A DNA stretch of 64,000 nucleotides, from positions 434,001-498,000 of the forward strand of contig NZ_CP034767.1 of NCBI RefSeq assembly GCF_004005995.1, read 5' to 3'. Position numbers and translations under genes: made by a program. Source of the DNA: Devosia sp. 1566 (GTDB lineage: Bacteria > Pseudomonadota > Alphaproteobacteria > Rhizobiales > Devosiaceae). Shown here piece by piece: positions 15,912-24,583 of the stretch. The notes below the pieces were generated by a model that ran no database searches, was not told the DNA's origin, and saw nothing but the letters and a program-made list of their open reading frames with translations. Position 1 is the stretch's first letter. Each line of letters begins with the position of its first letter.

Positions 15912-17507
15912 ATGAGCGGTATTGATCCCACCAACCCACAGCGGCCGGACCCGGCCGCTGTTCCTGTCCCGGCAGCGGGCTGGGCCATCGAGCTTGAGGG
16001 GATCAACAAGCGCTTCGGCCCGGTCCATGCCAACAAGGACATCGACCTCAAGGTCGCGCGCGGCACCATCCACGGCATTGTGGGGGAAAACGGCGCCGGC
16101 AAGTCGACCCTGATGTCGATCCTTTATGGCTTTTACACCGCCGACAGCGGCACGATCCGCGTCAACGGGCAGGTGCAGGCCATCACCGATAGCCGCCATG
16201 CGCTGAAGCTCGGCATCGGCATGGTGCACCAGCACTTCATGCTGGTGGAAAATTTCACCGTGCTCGAAAACGTGGTGCTGGGCGCCGAGGATTCCGGGTT
16301 TTTGCGCCCAAGCCTGGCGCGGGCGCGCAAGGAACTGGCGCGGCTCGAAGCCGAATATGACCTCGAGGTCGACCCTGACGCGGTGATCGAGGATATCTCG
16401 GTTGGCCAGCAGCAGCGGGTGGAAATCCTCAAGGCGCTCTATCGCGGCGCCGAAACGCTCATTCTCGATGAACCCACCGGCGTTTTGACGCCCAAGGAAG
16501 CCGACGACCTGTTCCGGGTGCTGCAAACCCTGCGCGACCAGGGCAAGACGGTCATCATCATCACCCACAAGCTGCGCGAGATCATGGCCATCACCGACAC
16601 TGTTTCGGTGATGCGCGGCGGCGAAATGGTGGCGACGCTCCCCACCAGGAACACCAATCCTGAACAGCTCGCCGAACTCATGGTCGGCCGCCGCGTCTTG
16701 CTGCGTATCGAAAAAGGCCCCGCCCATCCCGGCAAGACCCTGCTTGAGGTACGCAACCTCGTGGTTGCCGACGATCTGGGCATTGTGCGGGTCAAGGATG
16801 TCAGCTTTTCCGTACGGGCCGGCGAGATCGTCGGCATTGCCGGCGTGTCGGGCAATGGCCAGACCGAACTGCTCGAGGCCGTGACCGGCATGCGCGACCA
16901 GCGGGCAGGCGAGGTGATCCTCAATGGCAAGCCGCTGTCGCTGCGCGGCGATGATGGCGCGGCGCGCGCCCGGGCGGCGGGCCTGGCCCATGTGCCCGAG
17001 GATCGGCAGCGCATGGGTCTCGTCACCAGCTTTGCCGAATGGGAAAACGCCATTCTCGGCTACCAGGACGATCCCGCCTATGGGCGCGGACCCTTGCTCG
17101 ATATTGCCGCCGCCAAGCGCGACGCGGCCGAGCGCATCGCCACTTTCGACGTGCGCCCCCCCGACATCAACCTCAAGACAGCGCTGTTTTCGGGCGGCAA
17201 CCAGCAAAAGATCGTGCTGGCGCGCGAAATGGAGCGCAATCCCGATGTGCTGGTGGTGGGCCAGCCCACGCGCGGCGTCGATATCGGCGCCATTGAATTC
17301 ATCCACAACCAGATCATCAGGATGCGCGATGCCGGCAAGGCGATCCTCGTCGTTTCCGTCGAGCTCGACGAAATCCGCTCGCTGTCGGACCGCATCCTCG
17401 TGATGTTTGACGGCCAGATCGTGGGCGAAGCCGATCCCGCTACCGCCACCGAAGGCGAACTTGGATTGATGATGGCCGGCGTCACCGACAGAAAGGCCGC
17501 CCAATGA
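15912..17507 (+). CDS. nucleoside ABC importer ATPase, two ATP-binding domains
   Basis: This 531-residue protein has two tandem ATPase domains. Domain 1 (about 25-260) has Walker A GENGAGKST, signature ISVGQQQRVEI and Walker B LILDEPTGVLTP. Domain 2 (about 275-510) has a degenerate Walker A (GVSGNGQTE), signature FSGGNQQK and Walker B VLVVGQPTRGVD. This matches carbohydrate/nucleoside importers such as YufO/NupA. It starts 12 nt after the binding protein stop and overlaps the next permease by 4 nt. Confidence 0.93.
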   Translation: MSGIDPTNPQRPDPAAVPVPAAGWAIELEGINKRFGPVHANKDIDLKVARGTIHGIVGENGAGKSTLMSILYGFYTADSGTIRVNGQVQAITDSRHALKLGIGMVHQHFMLVENFTVLENVVLGAEDSGFLRPSLARARKELARLEAEYDLEVDPDAVIEDISVGQQQRVEILKALYRGAETLILDEPTGVLTPKEADDLFRVLQTLRDQGKTVIIITHKLREIMAITDTVSVMRGGEMVATLPTRNTNPEQLAELMVGRRVLLRIEKGPAHPGKTLLEVRNLVVADDLGIVRVKDVSFSVRAGEIVGIAGVSGNGQTELLEAVTGMRDQRAGEVILNGKPLSLRGDDGAARARAAGLAHVPEDRQRMGLVTSFAEWENAILGYQDDPAYGRGPLLDIAAAKRDAAERIATFDVRPPDINLKTALFSGGNQQKIVLAREMERNPDVLVVGQPTRGVDIGAIEFIHNQIIRMRDAGKAILVVSVELDEIRSLSDRILVMFDGQIVGEADPATATEGELGLMMAGVTDRKAAQ

Positions 17508-18634
17508 GTGCGCTTCGGCCATTGCCGCGCTGGGCTGATATTGCCCTGCTGCCGGTGCTCAATCTCGTGCTGGCCTTTATCGTGTCGGGCATCGTGCTGC
17601 TGCTGATCGGGCAGAACCCGTTCGTGGCGCTCTGGGCCATTGTCACCGGCGCCTTCGGCAATGGCTACAATATCGGCTATACACTCTATTACACCACCAA
17701 CTTCATCTTCACGGGGCTGGCCGTGGCGCTCGCCGCCCATGGCGGGCTCTTCAATATCGGCGCCAACGGGCAGGCCTATGTCGCCGGGCTCGGCGTGATC
17801 CTGGCCGCCACCGCGCTCGATACCACCCATTGGCTCATCGTGGCGCCCGTGGCGCTCTTGGCAGCAGCGCTGTTTGGCGGGGCCTGGGCGTTTATTCCGG
17901 GCTATCTGCAGGCCAAGCGCGGCAGCCATGTGGTGATCACCACCATCATGTTCAATTTCATCGCCTCGGCGCTGATGATCTACATGCTCAACCGCGTCCT
18001 CAAGCCCGCCAATGTATCGGGCCCGGAATCGCGCATGATCGCCGAAGCCGGGCGCATGCCCAAGCTGGGGCAGTTCTTCGAGCCCTTCAACTATACGCCG
18101 GTCAATCTCTCCATTGGCATCGCGCTGCTGGCGCTCGTCGCCGTTTACGTGCTGATCTGGCATACCCGTTTTGGCTATGCCCTGCGCACCATGGGGCAGA
18201 ACCCCACCGCCGCGCGCTATGCCGGCATTTCCAACAGCAAGATGATCATTATCACCATGACCCTGTCGGGCGCGCTGGCGGGCATGGTGGCGTTCAACGA
18301 AGTGCTGGGCGTGCAGAACCGGCTGGTGCTCGATTTCGTCGCCGATGCCGGCTTTGTCGGCATTGCCGTGGCGCTGATGGGGCGCAACCATCCGCTGGGC
18401 ATTGCGCTGGCCGCGCTCCTGTTCGGGGCGCTCTACCAGGGCGGCAATGAGCTGCAATATGTGATTTCGGGGCTCGATCGCACTGTCGTCGTGATCATCC
18501 AGGCGCTCGTGATCCTCTTCACCGGCGCCATGGAAGGCCTGTTCCGGCCCGCCCTGCAGCGCAGCTTTCTCCTCATCAGCCCGGAATCGCGCGCCGAAGC
18601 GGCCGCGCGCTCCACCGTTTCGAGCGAGAGCTGA
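17504..18634 (+). CDS. nucleoside ABC importer permease 1
   Basis: This 376-residue inner membrane protein of the branched-chain/ribose permease clan (YufP/NupP-like) has about nine hydrophobic segments. The family loop GYALRTMGQNPTAARYAGISNSKMIIITM is at about residues 222-250. It begins in an ATGA overlap with the ATPase gene and ends 3 nt before the second permease, so the pair is clearly co-translated. Confidence 0.92.
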   Translation: MSALRPLPRWADIALLPVLNLVLAFIVSGIVLLLIGQNPFVALWAIVTGAFGNGYNIGYTLYYTTNFIFTGLAVALAAHGGLFNIGANGQAYVAGLGVILAATALDTTHWLIVAPVALLAAALFGGAWAFIPGYLQAKRGSHVVITTIMFNFIASALMIYMLNRVLKPANVSGPESRMIAEAGRMPKLGQFFEPFNYTPVNLSIGIALLALVAVYVLIWHTRFGYALRTMGQNPTAARYAGISNSKMIIITMTLSGALAGMVAFNEVLGVQNRLVLDFVADAGFVGIAVALMGRNHPLGIALAALLFGALYQGGNELQYVISGLDRTVVVIIQALVILFTGAMEGLFRPALQRSFLLISPESRAEAAARSTVSSES

Positions 18635-18637
18635 GCC

Positions 18638-19606
18638 ATGGATATCTCGGCCCTTCTGTCCATTCTCGATGCGACGCTGCGCCTCTCGACCCCGCTGCTG
18701 CTGGCGTGCCTTGCCGGCCTTTATTCCGAGCGGGCCGGCATTTTTGATATCGGGCTGGAAGGCAAGATGCTGGCGGCCGCCTTTGCCGCCGCCGCCGTCG
18801 CCGCCGTCAGCGGCTCGGTCTGGCTGGGCTTGCTCGCCGGCACGCTGGTTTCGGTGTCGACCGCCCTGTTGCAGGGCGTGGCCGCCATCACCCTCAAGGG
18901 CAACCAGCTGATCGCGGGCGTCGCCATCAACATGCTGGCGGCGGGACTGACGACCTTTCTCGGGCAGCAATGGTTCCGCCAGGGCGGGCGCACCCCGGCC
19001 TTGCCCCCGAGCGGGCGCTTCGGCACGATCGAGCTGCCTTTCGCGCGTGAATTGTCCGGGGTGCCGATCATCGGCCCCATCTATGCCGACCTGATCTCGG
19101 GCCACTACATCCTGGTTTATGTCGCCTTCGCCATGGTGGCCGTCACCGCCTATGTGCTGTATCGCACCCGCTTTGGCCTGCGTCTGCGGGCGGTCGGCGA
19201 AAACCCCAAGGCGGTCGATACCGCCGGCATTTCGGTCAACAAGCTGCGCTTCCAGGCTGTGCTGATCACCGGCGTGCTCTGCGGGCTCGCGGGCGCTTAT
19301 TTTTCCATCGCCCAGGGCTCGGGTTTCGGCAACAACATGACCGCGGGCAAGGGCTATATCGCGCTCGCCGCACTGATCTTTGCCAAATGGAAGCCGGTGC
19401 CGGCCATGTTCACCTGCCTCCTGTTCGGCTTCCTCGACGCGCTGCAGATCCGCCTGCAGAATTTCGAGCTGCCGATCATCGGCGTCGTGCCGGTGCAGGC
19501 CATCCAGGCGCTGCCCTATGTGCTGACCGTGGTGCTGCTGGCGGGCTTTATCGGCAAGGCCGTGGGCCCCAAGGCAGGCGGCGTGGCCTATACCAAGGAG
19601 CGCTAG
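18638..19606 (+). CDS. nucleoside ABC importer permease 2
   Basis: This 322-residue inner membrane protein (YufQ/NupQ-like) carries the N-terminal pattern LLLACLAGLYSERAGIFDIG and the cytoplasmic loop FGLRLRAVGENPKAVDTAGISVNKLRFQ. With the preceding permease it forms the heterodimeric channel. It is followed 28 nt later by cytidine deaminase, tying transport directly to catabolism. Confidence 0.92.
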   Translation: MDISALLSILDATLRLSTPLLLACLAGLYSERAGIFDIGLEGKMLAAAFAAAAVAAVSGSVWLGLLAGTLVSVSTALLQGVAAITLKGNQLIAGVAINMLAAGLTTFLGQQWFRQGGRTPALPPSGRFGTIELPFARELSGVPIIGPIYADLISGHYILVYVAFAMVAVTAYVLYRTRFGLRLRAVGENPKAVDTAGISVNKLRFQAVLITGVLCGLAGAYFSIAQGSGFGNNMTAGKGYIALAALIFAKWKPVPAMFTCLLFGFLDALQIRLQNFELPIIGVVPVQAIQALPYVLTVVLLAGFIGKAVGPKAGGVAYTKER

Positions 19607-19634
19607 CTTTCTTGCCCCCGAAAGGACCCTTGCC

Positions 19635-20045
19635 ATGCTGAGCGATGCCACCGACGAGGCGCTGTTCCAGGCCGCCGAGGCCATCCGCGCCAAGGCCTAT
19701 GCGCCCTATTCCCGCTTCACGGTGGGCGCGGCGATCCTCGCCGATGATGGGCAGATCTATAGCGGCTGCAATATCGAGAATGCCGCCTATCCCGTGGGCA
19801 ATTGCGCCGAAGCTTCGGCCATCGCGGCCATGATTGCGGGCGGCGGCAAGCGCATTGCCCGCATTTATGTGACGGGCCCTGGGGCCGCGCCGGTCACCCC
19901 TTGCGGCGGCTGTCGCCAGCGCATCCGCGAATTTGCCGATCTCGATGTCACGGTGATCTCGCATGGCGTCGAGGGCGAGCCGCTGCTGACGACCCTCGAA
20001 CAATTGCTGCCCCACAGCTTTGGCCCGGAATATTTGCCCAAGTGA
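19635..20045 (+). CDS. cdd: cytidine deaminase
   Basis: This 136-residue homotetrameric-type cytidine deaminase converts cytidine and deoxycytidine to uridine and deoxyuridine. The zinc site is explicit: NCAEASAI supplies one Cys and the catalytic Glu, and PCGGCRQ supplies two more Cys. The start follows GAAAGGA. It sits between the nucleoside importer and purine nucleoside phosphorylase, and feeds deoxyuridine to DeoA. Confidence 0.95.
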   Translation: MLSDATDEALFQAAEAIRAKAYAPYSRFTVGAAILADDGQIYSGCNIENAAYPVGNCAEASAIAAMIAGGGKRIARIYVTGPGAAPVTPCGGCRQRIREFADLDVTVISHGVEGEPLLTTLEQLLPHSFGPEYLPK

Positions 20046-20108
20046 GCGTGGCAGGGATCGATGCGGTCGGCGAGTTTTGCGCCAAAGCAACGCCGACCCC
20101 CACCCCGA

Positions 20109-20129
20109 CCCTCCCCTCAAGGGGGAGGG
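20109..20129 (+). repeat. palindromic repeat (CCCTCCCC arms, TCAAG loop), copy A
   Basis: A perfect 8-bp stem (20109-20116 with 20122-20129) encloses a TCAAG loop, flanked on the left by CACCCCGA. It is the reverse complement of copy B 70 nt away, so the pair resembles a REP/BIME unit. Elements like this are widespread between genes in alphaproteobacteria. Confidence 0.8.
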
Positions 20130-20198
20130 AGGGCTGGAGCCGATAACATTGCGTGTAAGCTACGCCCGCCACGCAAACCGGGCCTGCGATCCATCGTC

Positions 20199-20219
20199 CC
20201 CTCCCCCTTGAGGGGAGGG
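20199..20219 (-). repeat. palindromic repeat (CCCTCCCC arms, CTTGA loop), copy B
   Basis: An 8-bp stem (20199-20206 with 20212-20219) encloses a CTTGA loop, flanked on the right by CCAGGGTGAGG. It is an inverted copy of element A. Both lie in the 270-nt gap between cdd and the purine nucleoside phosphorylase gene, with purine-rich GAGAGGGGAG just before the next gene. Confidence 0.8.
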
Positions 20220-20315
20220 CCAGGGTGAGGGCGTAGGGTCCTTCACCCCAATTCACGCCATCGCCAACCCCTCCCGGCTGCGAGAGGGGAGTGACAAAAA
20301 AACGAGACCAAAACC

Positions 20316-21110
20316 ATGACCAAAGCCGCCAAGACCATTCGCCAGATCGCGGGCAAGGAGCCCATCACTGCGGCCCTGGTGCTGGGCTCGGGCTTGTCGG
20401 CGATTGGCGAGGGGCTCGCGGATTGCATCACCATTCCTTATGCCGAGCTCAAGGGCTTTCCCGGTGGCGGGGTGTCGGGGCATGGTCGCGACCTGCTGAT
20501 CGGCACGATGGGCGGCAAGCGCATCGCGGTGCTGACTGGGCGCGAGCATTATTACGAGCATGGCAATGCCGCGGCCATGCGCCCGGCGCTGGAAACAATG
20601 GCGGAGCTGGGCGCGCAAACCTTGCTGCTGACCAATTCGGCCGGCTCGGTCGATGAGCGGCTGCGCCCGGGCGATCTGATGATGATTTCCGATCACATCA
20701 ATTATGCCGGCATGAACCCGCTGATCGGGGAGGCCACCGACCGCCGCTTCACTAATATGGTGGATTGCTATGCCCCCGAGCTGCGCGCCAAGGCCATGGA
20801 CATTGCCGAGCGGCGGGGGCTGCATTTGGGCGAGGGCATTTATCTCTGGTATTCCGGCCCGAGCTTTGAAACTGTAGCCGAAATCCAGATGGCAATCCGC
20901 CTGGGCGCCCAGGCCGTCGGCATGTCCACGGCACCAGAAGTGATCCTCGCGCGTTTCCTTGGGATGAAGGTGTGGGCCTGCTCCTCGATCACCAATATGG
21001 GCGCGGGCCTGTCGAGCGAGAACATCAGCCATGAGCACACCAAGACCATGGCCGTTGCGGGCGCGGACAAGCTCAAGCAGCTGATCCCCGCGCTGGTGGA
21101 GGAACTATGA
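20316..21110 (+). CDS. purine-nucleoside phosphorylase
   Basis: This 264-residue trimeric-type (PunA) phosphorylase splits purine (deoxy)nucleosides with phosphate to base and (deoxy)ribose-1-phosphate. Visible motifs are LVLGSGLSAIGEGL (phosphate loop), LLLTNSAGSVDERLRPGDLMMISDHIN, MSTAPEVILAR and SITNMGAGLS (base site Asn). It overlaps deoC by 4 nt. The repeat pair upstream separates it from cdd, so it may have its own promoter. Confidence 0.93.
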   Translation: MTKAAKTIRQIAGKEPITAALVLGSGLSAIGEGLADCITIPYAELKGFPGGGVSGHGRDLLIGTMGGKRIAVLTGREHYYEHGNAAAMRPALETMAELGAQTLLLTNSAGSVDERLRPGDLMMISDHINYAGMNPLIGEATDRRFTNMVDCYAPELRAKAMDIAERRGLHLGEGIYLWYSGPSFETVAEIQMAIRLGAQAVGMSTAPEVILARFLGMKVWACSSITNMGAGLSSENISHEHTKTMAVAGADKLKQLIPALVEEL

Positions 21111-22096
21111 GCCTGAGGGTCGTCAACCAGCAACCACCCGCCCCGGTGCATCGCCGCAATCCCGGCTTCACCCTCGATCTCGATTGGGTCGAGCGCACCG
21201 TGATGAACCGTTCGGCGCTGGAACGCCGCGCCGGCACGATCGGCGCCCGCCGCACGGTGAAAAAGGATTATCAGCTCGCCTGGTTGCTTAAGGCGATCAC
21301 GCTGCTTGATCTGACGACGCTCAATGCCGATGACACGCCGGCGCGGGTGGAGCGGCTTTGCGCCAAGGCGCGCCAGCCGGTGCGCCCCGAAATTCTCAAG
21401 CGCCTGGGCGCGGAAAAGCTGCGCATCGTGCCCGGCGCGGTCTGCGTTTATCATAGCTTTGTTGCTACGGCCGTGCATGCGCTCGAAGGCAGCGGCATTC
21501 CCGTGGCGGCAGTATCCACCGCCTTTCCCCATGGCCTCGCGCCTCTTGAAACCAAGCTGCGCGAAATCGAGCTTTCAGTGGCCGATGGCGCACGCGAAAT
21601 CGACATCGTCATCGAGCGCGGCACCGTGCTCAGGGGCGATTGGCAGGGGCTGTACGATCAGATCCGCGCCTATCGGCAGGCTTGTGGCGACGCCCATATC
21701 AAGACCATTCTGGGCACCGGGGAATTGGCCACCCTCACCAATATTGCCAAGGCGTCGCTGGTCTGCATGCTGGCCGGCGCTGATTTCATCAAGACCTCGA
21801 CCGGCAAGGAAAAAACCAACGCCAATCTCGTGGCCTCGCTGGCCATGATCCGCATGATCCGCTGGTTTGCCGAGGAAACCGGCATCGAGATCGGCTACAA
21901 GCCGGCCGGTGGCATTTCCCAGGCCAAGGACGCGCTCGCCTATATGGCGTTGATGAAAGAAGAGTTGGGAGCCCACTGGTTGCAGCCGCACCTGTTCCGC
22001 TTCGGCGCTTCCAGCTTGCTCACCGATATCGAACGCCAGCTCGAGCATGGGGTAACCGGGCACTACGCCGCCGATTATCGCCAGCCGATGGTTTGA
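21107..22096 (+). CDS. deoC: deoxyribose-phosphate aldolase
   Basis: This 329-residue, long-form DeoC cleaves 2-deoxyribose-5-phosphate to glyceraldehyde-3-phosphate and acetaldehyde. The Schiff-base lysine lies in ADFIKTSTGKEK (about residue 225), and the second lysine region is GYKPAGGIS. An N-terminal extension of about 60 residues compared with E. coli DeoC is typical of the eukaryote-like form. Translation is coupled to the upstream phosphorylase by an ATGA overlap. The next gene, an aldehyde dehydrogenase, can consume the acetaldehyde. Confidence 0.93.
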   Translation: MSLRVVNQQPPAPVHRRNPGFTLDLDWVERTVMNRSALERRAGTIGARRTVKKDYQLAWLLKAITLLDLTTLNADDTPARVERLCAKARQPVRPEILKRLGAEKLRIVPGAVCVYHSFVATAVHALEGSGIPVAAVSTAFPHGLAPLETKLREIELSVADGAREIDIVIERGTVLRGDWQGLYDQIRAYRQACGDAHIKTILGTGELATLTNIAKASLVCMLAGADFIKTSTGKEKTNANLVASLAMIRMIRWFAEETGIEIGYKPAGGISQAKDALAYMALMKEELGAHWLQPHLFRFGASSLLTDIERQLEHGVTGHYAADYRQPMV

Positions 22097-22184
22097 AACA
22101 CCAGGTTATCTGCCGCCATGGCACGGAGCCGCTGCAAGGCGCGGGCGGGACGAGCAACCGGGCGCACCGGACCGGAGGAACGAC

Positions 22185-24566
22185 ATGAACAAGATCACGC
22201 AAGTCTTCGAAACCCTCGACTACGGTCCAGCCCCAGAAGCGGCCGACCAGGCGCTGGCCTGGCTTGATGCGCATCACCGCCAGTTCGGCCACTTCATCAG
22301 CGGGCAGTGGACCACCGCCGCCGCCACATTTCCCACCCATAATCCCGCAACAGGCGAACCCCTGGCGCTGATCGGTGTCGGCACGGCGGCCGATGTCGAT
22401 GCAGCCGTTGCCGCCGCGCGCGCGGCCTTTCCGGGCTGGAGCGCGCTTTCAGGCTTTGAGCGCGCCAAATATCTCTATGCGCTGGCGCGCGCGGTGCAAA
22501 AGCATGCGCGCCTGTTTGCCGTGCTCGAAACCCTCGACAACGGCAAACCCATTCGCGAGTCGCGCGACATCGATATTCCCCTGGTGGCGCGCCATTTCTA
22601 CCATCATGCCGGCTGGGCCCAGCATGCCGCGCGCAGCTTTCCAGGCCAGGTGCCCTATGGCGTTTGCGGGCAGATCATCCCGTGGAATTTTCCGCTGCTG
22701 ATGCTGGCCTGGAAGATCGCGCCGGCTCTCGCCGCCGGCAACACCGTGGTGCTCAAGCCGGCCGAATTCACCTCGCTGACGGCCCTTTTGTTTGCCGAGA
22801 TCTGCGAGCGGGTCGGCCTGCCGCCGGGCGTGGTCAACATCGTCACTGGCGCCGGCGACACGGGCGAGGCGATCGTCGCCCATCCCGGCATCGACAAGAT
22901 CGCCTTTACCGGCTCGACTGAAGTGGGCAAGGCCATCCGCGCCGCCACTGCCGGTTCGGGCAAGGGCCTCTCGCTCGAGCTCGGGGGCAAAAGCCCCTAC
23001 CTCGTCTTTGACGATGCCGATCTCGACAGCGCCGCCGAAGGGCTGGTGGACGCGATCTGGTTCAACCAGGGCCAGGTCTGCTGTGCCGGCTCGCGCCTGT
23101 TGGTGCAGGAATCCATCGCCGAGCGCTTCATCAAGAAGCTCAAGGCGCGCATGGCCACGCTGCGCCTCGGCGATCCGCTCGACAAATCCATCGATGTGGG
23201 CGCCATGATTGACCCGGTGCAGGTGGAGCGCGTGCGCAAACTGATGGCCAAGGGCGTCGCCCAAGGGGCCGAAGTGTTTGAGGTCGAGGGCGAACTGCCC
23301 GCCAAGGGCGCGTACCTCAAGCCCGCCTTGGTCACCAATGTTTCGCCCGCCAATACGCTGGTGGCCGAGGAAATCTTCGGGCCGGTGCTGGTGGCAATGA
23401 GCTTCCGCACGCCCGAGGAAGCGGTGGCGCTGGCCAACAACACCCAATATGGCCTTGCCGCGACGATCTGGAGCGAGAACATCAACCTCGCCCTCGATAT
23501 CGCCCCAAAACTCAAGGCCGGCGTGGTGTGGATCAACGGCACCAACCAGTTCGACGCCGCCGTGGGCTTTGGCGGCGTGCGCGAGAGCGGCTTTGGCCGC
23601 GAAGGCGGGCGCGAAGGCATGGCAAGCTATCTGCGCCCCGCCTGGGAGCACGACCTGCCCCTCGTCCCCGCCATCGCGGATGCCGAGCCGCTCGAAGCAC
23701 CGGCGCGGCCAGCGGCCAGTCCACTCGACAGCCTCGACCAGACTGCCAAGCTCTATATCGGCGGCAAGCAGGCCCGCCCCGATAGCGGCTACTCGCTGCC
23801 CGTGCATGGCGCCAATGGCAGCCTGATCGGCGAAGTGGGCGAAGGCAACCGAAAGGACATCCGCAACGCCGTGGAAGCAGCGCGCAAGGCGCTGGGCTGG
23901 AGCATAACGACTGCCCATAACCGCGCCCAGATCCTTTATTTCCTCGCCGAAAACCTGGATTACCGCCGCGCCGAATTTGCCCGCCGGATCGCGGCGCAAA
24001 CCGGCGGGGATGGTGAAGCGGAAGTGGCCGCCAGCATCGAGCGGCTCTTTGCCTTTGCCGGCTGGGCCGACAAATATGACGGCGCCATCCACAATCCGCC
24101 CACACGGGCCGTCGCTGCCGCCATGGTCGAGCCCATCGGCGTGCTGGGCATCGTCGCGCCGGCCGAGCAACCGCTGCTAGGGGCGATCAGCTTGCTCGCC
24201 CCGGCCATTGCCATGGGCAACACCGTGGTGCTGGTGCCATCGGTGCTAGCCCCGCTCAGCGTCACCGACCTCTACCAGGTGCTTGAAACCTCGGATGTGC
24301 CCGCTGGCGTCGTCAACATCGTTACCGGCAACCCGCAGGCGCTGGGCAAGACGCTGGCCGAACACCACGGGGTCGATGCCCTCTGGTTCTGCGGCTCGGC
24401 CGAAGCCTCCACTCTGATGGAGAAAGTCTCGGCCGGCAATCTCAAGCAAACCTGGACCACCAGGGGCCGCCGCTTCGACTTCACCGACAGAGAAAAATTC
24501 GCCGGCGACTACTTCCTCGCCGAAGCCACCCAGATCAAGAATGTCTGGATCCCCTACGGGGCGTGA
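22185..24566 (+). CDS. two-domain aldehyde dehydrogenase, ALDH16-like
   Basis: This 793-residue protein has a full catalytic ALDH domain (about 1-490) and a second, shortened ALDH-like domain (about 510-793). Domain 1 has PWNFPLLMLAWKIAPALAAGN, the Glu motif LELGGKSP and the nucleophile in NQGQVCCAGSR. Domain 2 keeps VEPIGVLGIVAPAEQPLLGAI but has no GQxC cysteine or ELGGK motif, and ends after the cofactor-type region. This matches the ALDH16 architecture (active domain plus pseudo-domain). Sitting between deoC and deoA, it probably oxidises acetaldehyde from deoxyribose breakdown; substrate not proven. Confidence 0.88.
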   Translation: MNKITQVFETLDYGPAPEAADQALAWLDAHHRQFGHFISGQWTTAAATFPTHNPATGEPLALIGVGTAADVDAAVAAARAAFPGWSALSGFERAKYLYALARAVQKHARLFAVLETLDNGKPIRESRDIDIPLVARHFYHHAGWAQHAARSFPGQVPYGVCGQIIPWNFPLLMLAWKIAPALAAGNTVVLKPAEFTSLTALLFAEICERVGLPPGVVNIVTGAGDTGEAIVAHPGIDKIAFTGSTEVGKAIRAATAGSGKGLSLELGGKSPYLVFDDADLDSAAEGLVDAIWFNQGQVCCAGSRLLVQESIAERFIKKLKARMATLRLGDPLDKSIDVGAMIDPVQVERVRKLMAKGVAQGAEVFEVEGELPAKGAYLKPALVTNVSPANTLVAEEIFGPVLVAMSFRTPEEAVALANNTQYGLAATIWSENINLALDIAPKLKAGVVWINGTNQFDAAVGFGGVRESGFGREGGREGMASYLRPAWEHDLPLVPAIADAEPLEAPARPAASPLDSLDQTAKLYIGGKQARPDSGYSLPVHGANGSLIGEVGEGNRKDIRNAVEAARKALGWSITTAHNRAQILYFLAENLDYRRAEFARRIAAQTGGDGEAEVAASIERLFAFAGWADKYDGAIHNPPTRAVAAAMVEPIGVLGIVAPAEQPLLGAISLLAPAIAMGNTVVLVPSVLAPLSVTDLYQVLETSDVPAGVVNIVTGNPQALGKTLAEHHGVDALWFCGSAEASTLMEKVSAGNLKQTWTTRGRRFDFTDREKFAGDYFLAEATQIKNVWIPYGA

Positions 24567-24583
24567 GCTGGGAGGGTTCGTAG

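Noticed and set aside
15552-17522. A 656-codon minus-strand open frame opposite the nucleoside ATPase
   Set aside because: Same shadow effect: the plus strand holds two unmistakable ABC ATPase domains, while the minus frame shows no start context or conserved motif.
17078-19693. A very long minus-strand open frame (871 codons) opposite the nucleoside ABC permeases
   Set aside because: Its translation is Gly/His/Gln/Arg-rich with no family motifs, and it mirrors the GC-rich third codon positions of the plus-strand permease genes, which have clear family signatures.
23700-24566. Frameshifted or fused pseudogene at the end of the aldehyde dehydrogenase
   Set aside because: The frame is intact and the second domain lacks both catalytic motifs in the manner of ALDH16 pseudo-domains, so a natural two-domain enzyme is the better reading.
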